64,000 bases of DNA from Methylobacter sp. BlB1. GTDB taxonomy: Bacteria > Pseudomonadota > Gammaproteobacteria > Methylococcales > Methylomonadaceae. Each line of letters opens with the position of its first letter. Position 1 is the stretch's first letter. Made by a program: the position numbers and the translations under genes. The notes under the pieces were generated by a model. It made no database searches. It saw nothing but the letters and a program-made list of their open reading frames with translations, and had not been told where the DNA came from. Of this stretch, positions 59,722 through 64,000 are shown one piece after another. The stretch lies in assembly GCF_015476545.1 (NCBI RefSeq), contig NZ_JADMKV010000010.1, positions 1 to 64,000 of the forward strand, given 5' to 3'.

Positions 59722-60975
59722 TTATTGCGCAGCAGGTGCAGATTCAGGTGTCGGAGCCGGTGCTACTGCCGGTTCCGACTCTTGCTTGGGCTGAGGCTCT
59801 TGCTTGGACTTGGGCTCCGCTGCAGGCTCTGGCGAAGGCATGGCTTTATCTGTTTCCAGCCTGAGTTTGACAATGTCCCTGAGCATCTTCAAAGACAGAC
59901 TGATGTCTGGATACTGGCTATGGATCTGGATACTCTTCATTTTATCCAGCTCGGCAATAAAGCTTTTCGTCTGTGCATCCTGCATGAAATGTTGTTCGGC
60001 CCATTTTTTTGCATCCGCCAAGCCTGCCTGATAAAGCGTTTCATTACGCTGAACCAGTGCAACTTTGGCCGATTCCAGCTTTAGTCTCAACTGCTCTTTA
60101 ATAAATTGAGCTTCCTCCTGGGTCAATGTCGCCTTGATCGGCTGCTCGGTATGCCGGATCGTGACATATTCTTCCAATCCGCTCAGCGCTGAATCAATCA
60201 GATCCTGTCCTTCCTGGGATTCACCCGCCGGCTTTTCAGGGGCTTTTGGCGGTGTCGGCGTCTTTCCGGCATACGGCAGAAATAAAGTCAGATTGTCAAT
60301 CTGGCTCGCCTGCGTCTGAATTGAGGAATACATACCGACAATATCAGGCTCCTCGACTCTGTTGAGAGCAGCGATATCCTTGACGATCTGTTCACGCACT
60401 TTAAATACTGCCGCATCACCGCTCTCCCGTAAGCGCTGGTCAGCCGCCTCCAATGCCTGGCGCGCTGTGTTTACATCGCCTATCAGATGCAAACGTTCGT
60501 TGGCTGTACTGAGCAGATATTCGGCATCGGCAATCAGCCAGTCGCCGCGCGTCTTGCTGAGCTGTCGCTGCACCTGCTGTATGGCTGTGTTTAACTCTTT
60601 GCGGGTACTGTCGAGTTTTTCATTATGTAAACGGGAAAAGTCCTCAAGCGTTTTGGTAAAATGCGTGTCTTTGCCGGCAATACTGGCTTCCAGAGTGGCC
60701 AATTGCGACTGCACAGAGGCCAGTTGCGACTGATAACCGCTGATCTGCTTCGATAATTCGAGCAACTGCATGTCACCCTTGTTGACCTCACTGTCTAAGC
60801 TGGCCTGTTCTTCGCGCAATTGGGTAAAAAGGAAGAATCCAGCGCCTGCCAATGCGATAATAATGAGCAAAGTAATGATGCCAAACCAGAACCCGCTACG
60901 AGACCGGTGAACTTTATTACTCTCGCCCACATTCTGTTCCTGTTTTTCACTCAATTCGGCCACACTATTCCCCAT
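59722..60975 (-). CDS. hemX: HemX family protein
   Basis: A 417-residue bitopic protein: a short cytoplasmic tail, a membrane helix (about 29-51), then a long coiled coil (LSKQISGYQSQLASVQSQLA and onward) and a helical domain with DWLIADAEYLLSTANERLHL. The end is a low-complexity proline/glutamate/alanine tail. It was once called a uroporphyrinogen methyltransferase, but no such motif is visible; it may be a scaffold for HemC/HemD. It overlaps hemD by 11 bases. Confidence 0.92.
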   Translation of the reverse strand: MGNSVAELSEKQEQNVGESNKVHRSRSGFWFGIITLLIIIALAGAGFFLFTQLREEQASLDSEVNKGDMQLLELSKQISGYQSQLASVQSQLATLEASIAGKDTHFTKTLEDFSRLHNEKLDSTRKELNTAIQQVQRQLSKTRGDWLIADAEYLLSTANERLHLIGDVNTARQALEAADQRLRESGDAAVFKVREQIVKDIAALNRVEEPDIVGMYSSIQTQASQIDNLTLFLPYAGKTPTPPKAPEKPAGESQEGQDLIDSALSGLEEYVTIRHTEQPIKATLTQEEAQFIKEQLRLKLESAKVALVQRNETLYQAGLADAKKWAEQHFMQDAQTKSFIAELDKMKSIQIHSQYPDISLSLKMLRDIVKLRLETDKAMPSPEPAAEPKSKQEPQPKQESEPAVAPAPTPESAPAAQ

Positions 60976-61738
60976 TACATACTATTGTTACTGTCTCAAG
61001 AATTGCTGTATCAGCAGGACTTTCCGTCACGGCAATTCGCTTAAAACCCATCCCGGCAGCTAATTGCCCGATCCTATCGCTCACCACCACCAAGGGTATA
61101 GGCAATAACAGCCGATGATTTTTTTCGCCCAGCATGATCAATAAATTTTGTAGCGCTTCACCGCTGGTTACAGTAATGACATCCAACCGGTGCTGGGTAA
61201 GTAATTGGACTACTTGCGAGTTATCAATGCTGGGAATTGTCCTTTTGTACACTTCCAGATACTGAACATCCGCCCCCCGACTGCGCAGCGTATTGGCCAG
61301 TTCCTCTCGTCCGCCTTCTCCTCGCACGATCAAGCAGGACTGCCCTTTTATCTGTTGTATTTGCGGCATGGCCAACAATGCTTCACTGGTATAACCCTGT
61401 TCAGGCACTGCATCGACAGTCAGCCCGGCGGCTTCCAATACCTGAGCGGTTGCTCGCCCCACTGCGGCAAATCGCACAGCCTTTAATCGATCTATTTTGC
61501 CATTATTCGCTTTCAGTGCAAAATTTACTGCATTTGGACTAATAAAAACAACCCATTGGAATTTACCGAGGTTTTTTAGCGCATCCTGAACCTCGTCAAT
61601 ATTGTCGCGCGCAACAATATCGAGCACGGGAAACCGAACGGCCTCACCGCCGCGCGACTGAATCAAGCGGCTTAGATTTTCTGCCTGATGCGCCGGCCGT
61701 GTCACTAGAACCCGCGCACCGTTCAAACCTCTGCTCAA
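60965..61738 (-). CDS. hemD: Uroporphyrinogen-III synthase
   Basis: Closes hydroxymethylbilane into uroporphyrinogen III with ring-D inversion. The 257 residues form two lobes: [36 protein letters not shown], and the [16 protein letters not shown] segment, then [16 protein letters not shown]. Sequence identity in this family is low, so the call leans on the hemC-hemD-hemX order. It overlaps hemC by 4 bases. Confidence 0.94.
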   Translation of the reverse strand: MSRGLNGARVLVTRPAHQAENLSRLIQSRGGEAVRFPVLDIVARDNIDEVQDALKNLGKFQWVVFISPNAVNFALKANNGKIDRLKAVRFAAVGRATAQVLEAAGLTVDAVPEQGYTSEALLAMPQIQQIKGQSCLIVRGEGGREELANTLRSRGADVQYLEVYKRTIPSIDNSQVVQLLTQHRLDVITVTSGEALQNLLIMLGEKNHRLLLPIPLVVVSDRIGQLAAGMGFKRIAVTESPADTAILETVTIVCNGE

Positions 61739-62661
61739 TGAAACAACGCTTGCAGAATTTTATCTGCGCCACAGGCCAATAAATCTTCCGCGATCGAGCG
61801 TCCAATTGCCTCGGCCTGGTCAGGAGTGCCTGACTGCGCGGTGCGGAAAATCACCGTGCCGTCAGGGCTACCGACCAATCCGCGCATGACCAGCTGATTG
61901 CCCTGCAATTGCGCAAAGCCGGCAATCGGAACCTGGCAGCCGCCGTTCAGGCGCGCGTTCATCGCTCTTTCGGCGCTGACGCAAATGCTGGTGTCTCGAT
62001 CATGCAAGGCGCTCAGCATCGCATTGACTTCAACGTCATCCACCCGGCATTCTATGCCGATAGCACCTTGACCTATAGCCGGCAGGCTGATGCCGGGATC
62101 GAGTCTTTCGGCAATACGGCCGGCCATACCCAATCTTTTCAATCCGGCCGAAGCCAAAATAATGGCGTCAAACTCATCGGCATCGAGCCTGGCCAATCGC
62201 GTATTGACGTTGCCTCTCAGCGACAGGATTTCCGCCTCGGGAAATCGCTCTTTTATCTGGCATTGCCGGCGCAAGCTGGACGTGCCGATCCGGGCATCAG
62301 GCGGCAACTCTTCCAATGACGCATAGCGGTTCGATACGAAGGCATCGGTTGGATCTTCGCGCGTTAAAATAGCAGCCAGATGCAACCCTTCCGGAAACTC
62401 CACAGGCACATCTTTCATCGAATGCACGGCGATGTCGGCCATCCCTTCCAGCATGCCCTGTTCCAGTTCCTTGACGAACAACCCTTTGCCGCCCACCTTG
62501 GCCAAAGGCGCATCCAGAATTTTATCGCCGCGCGTAGTCATTTTAACCAGCTCGGTTTTCAAGCCAGGAAAAGCCCGCTCCAGGCGTTCGGCGACATGTT
62601 CTGCCTGCCACAGCGCCAGAGGACTTCTGCGCGTGGCTATACGAATAATTTTTTCAGCCAA
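61735..62661 (-). CDS. hemC: Hydroxymethylbilane synthase (porphobilinogen deaminase)
   Basis: Polymerises four porphobilinogens. The 308 residues start [20 protein letters not shown]; the dipyrromethane-cofactor cysteine is in [16 protein letters not shown] and the catalytic aspartate is in the [31 protein letters not shown] region. TTG at 62661 is chosen: AAGGG stands 7 bases before it and it gives family length. The open frame continues upstream to 62877 but overlaps the response-regulator gene. Homologous synteny algZR-hemCD is known in Pseudomonas. Confidence 0.95.
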   Translation of the reverse strand: MAEKIIRIATRRSPLALWQAEHVAERLERAFPGLKTELVKMTTRGDKILDAPLAKVGGKGLFVKELEQGMLEGMADIAVHSMKDVPVEFPEGLHLAAILTREDPTDAFVSNRYASLEELPPDARIGTSSLRRQCQIKERFPEAEILSLRGNVNTRLARLDADEFDAIILASAGLKRLGMAGRIAERLDPGISLPAIGQGAIGIECRVDDVEVNAMLSALHDRDTSICVSAERAMNARLNGGCQVPIAGFAQLQGNQLVMRGLVGSPDGTVIFRTAQSGTPDQAEAIGRSIAEDLLACGADKILQALFH

Positions 62662-62707
62662 AATAAACCCTTCTATTTTGAATATAAAAAACGCATTGTA
62701 ACTCCAT

Positions 62708-63469
62708 TTAACGCAATGGTGCCTTATTGTGCTTAAATTCTTTAAGACAAGTGCGCACTTTCGCAGCCAGCCTGCGACTGACTGCCAATCTCTCGTCAGT
62801 GCCTTGACATTTGACCAGCAATTGCCCGTCCTGTTTTTTCTCCAGCTCTTCAATATGCAGCAAGGAAACCAACGCATTACGGTGTATGCGGATAAACAAT
62901 CCGCTGAACTCGTCTTCGAGCGTTTTCAACGATTCGTCGAGCAAATAAGCTTTCTGTAGCGTTTTAATGATGACGTATTTTTGATCGGCCTGAAAAAACA
63001 CAATGTCTTTAACCGGAATCAGGTGCAAATCAGCCTGCACCTGCACGCAGAGATGGGATCGTACCGGCCGCTCGGGCAACCATTGCATCAAACGGTCCCA
63101 TTTTGCACGATTGAACACCTGCGCTTTTTGGAGCGCATTCAGCAAGCGCTCCTTGCGTATCGGCTTTAACAAATAATCGACCGCATTCGCGTCAAAAGCC
63201 TGCAAGGCATGCTCATCATAAGCGGTCGTGAAAATAATGGCCGGCGGCGATTGCGTCCTTGCCAGCTCCCGCGCCACGTCCAGCCCGTCCATGTCCGGCA
63301 TTCTGATATCCAGCAGCAAAATATCCGCCCCTGTCTGCTGCCATTTTTGCAGCGCTACACGGCCGTTTTCGGCCTCCGCAACGATCTGAATATCCTCATT
63401 CAGTTCATTGAGCAGACTTTTCAACCGCAACCTGGCCAGTTTTTCATCATCGGCGATTAAAACTTTCAT
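62708..63469 (-). CDS. algR: AlgR-like LytTR response regulator
   Basis: A 253-residue two-component regulator. The receiver domain has the acidic pocket near D7-D8 and the phosphorylated D54 in [12 protein letters not shown]; the C-terminal LytTR DNA-binding domain begins near residue 145 ([33 protein letters not shown]). In Pseudomonas, AlgR next to hemC controls alginate, twitching and virulence. The target set here is unknown. Its start overlaps the kinase gene by 4 bases. Confidence 0.92.
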   Translation of the reverse strand: MKVLIADDEKLARLRLKSLLNELNEDIQIVAEAENGRVALQKWQQTGADILLLDIRMPDMDGLDVARELARTQSPPAIIFTTAYDEHALQAFDANAVDYLLKPIRKERLLNALQKAQVFNRAKWDRLMQWLPERPVRSHLCVQVQADLHLIPVKDIVFFQADQKYVIIKTLQKAYLLDESLKTLEDEFSGLFIRIHRNALVSLLHIEELEKKQDGQLLVKCQGTDERLAVSRRLAAKVRTCLKEFKHNKAPLR

Positions 63470-64000
63470 GATGTGGCCTGATAAGGAATCATTATATCCA
63501 CGTGATAATTACCTTCTTTTATATACCGGTCGAGACGGCCGTTGCCCTCGAAACAGCCTGCTATCCTGGCTGCCAGATTGGCCATCGCAACCTGGTTGCC
63601 TTTGCGCTGGCGATGGCTTCCCTCAGGCGGCAGCGTGTTGCTCACCGACAGCACAATTCCGCCGATGCTTCTGGTGCCCTTGATAACGATTTCACCGCCA
63701 TTCGGATCGGGCTCCACACCATGATAAATCGCGTTCTCAACCAGCGGCTGCAGGCTCAGCGGCGGCAACAGGGCGTCTTGGGGCACATCGTCAATATCCC
63801 AGCTGACTTTCAGGCGCTCGTCCAGCCGATGAAACTCGATCGCCAGATACAGATTCACCAGCTTGATTTCCTCGTCCAGCCGCACCAAACGGGCATGGTC
63901 GACCAGCATGCTGGCGCGAATCAGCTCTGCAAGATCCTCCACCAGTTCCTCGGCCAATTTGGGATCGATCCGGGTCAAACTGGCAATGGTGTTCAAACTG
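63466..64000 (-). CDS. algZ: AlgZ/FimS-like sensor histidine kinase, C-terminal part
   Basis: The gene runs off the right edge; about 178 C-terminal codons are visible. They begin just after the expected phospho-histidine box, at SLNTIASLTRIDPKLA, and contain the ATPase N-box LSLQPLVENAIYHGVEPD and the glycine-poor GNQVAMANLAARIA. This is the LytS/AlgZ class (His_kinase with HATPase). It overlaps algR by 4 bases, so the kinase and regulator are a coupled pair. Confidence 0.9.
   Translation of the reverse strand, partial: SLNTIASLTRIDPKLAEELVEDLAELIRASMLVDHARLVRLDEEIKLVNLYLAIEFHRLDERLKVSWDIDDVPQDALLPPLSLQPLVENAIYHGVEPDPNGGEIVIKGTRSIGGIVLSVSNTLPPEGSHRQRKGNQVAMANLAARIAGCFEGNGRLDRYIKEGNYHVDIMIPYQATS

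Noticed and set aside
62662-62877. Upstream extension of hemC
   Set aside because: It overlaps the end of algR and has no HemC similarity; TTG at 62661 has a good ribosome site and gives family length.

Overview
The window is a chromosomal segment from a gammaproteobacterium with moderate base composition. The gene blocks prs-ispE-lolB / hemA-prfA-prmC, mreBCD-mrdA-rodA-mltB-rlpA-dacA-lipBA, maf-rng-yhdP-tldD, pcnB-folK-panBCD and algZR-hemCDXY are laid out as in Pseudomonas- and Escherichia-like genomes. A complete pqqABCDE operon, GatCAB, a perfect CIRCE element at groESL and the small M67 peptidase after prmC suggest a methanotroph or methylotroph of the Methylococcales. That placement is inference: PQQ is the cofactor of methanol dehydrogenase, but no methane- or methanol-oxidation gene lies in the window.

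Layout. 1-10 kb: a tRNA-Tyr/Gly/Thr-tuf operon on the minus strand, then pth, rplY, prs, tRNA-Gln, ispE, lolB and a TPR lipoprotein on the minus strand, and hemA-prfA-prmC-M67 on the plus strand. 10-13 kb: gatCAB. 13-25 kb: the cell-elongation and septal-wall cluster (mreBCD, mrdA, rodA, mltB, rlpA, dacA), a D-amino-acid transaminase, and lipoate synthesis (ybeD, lipB, lipA). 25-29 kb: a lipoprotein hydrolase, groESL under a CIRCE operator, divergent moeB/thiF, and a small membrane protein. 29.4-33 kb: the PQQ operon, with a promoter, a leader hairpin and an intrinsic terminator after pqqA. 33-38 kb: ubiX, proline iminopeptidase, an unrecognised outer-membrane barrel, thiO and pyrD. 38-49 kb: pmbA, tldD, a BamC-like lipoprotein, nit, yhdP, rng, maf and rlmH. 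49.5-54.6 kb: panD, panC, panB, folK, pcnB and two small membrane proteins. 54.9-64 kb: prlC-ubiD, hemY-hemX-hemD-hemC, and an AlgR/AlgZ two-component pair cut by the window end.

The genes are mostly housekeeping. They cover envelope growth, tetrapyrrole synthesis (hemA at one end, hemCDXY at the other), cofactors (PQQ, lipoate, pantothenate, folate, prenyl-FMN/ubiquinone), amide-tRNA formation and peptide release. No insertion sequence, prophage, CRISPR array, toxin-antitoxin pair or defence island was seen. I found no convincing new multigene system. The most interesting signals are small: a pcnB reading frame that appears to start at AUU, an RlpA that loses its SPOR domain at a C-run, palindromic repeat elements (one inside the pqq operon), a CIRCE/sigma-70 overlap shared with moeB, an operator-like palindrome in the panD promoter, and two decayed reading frames in intergenic gaps.
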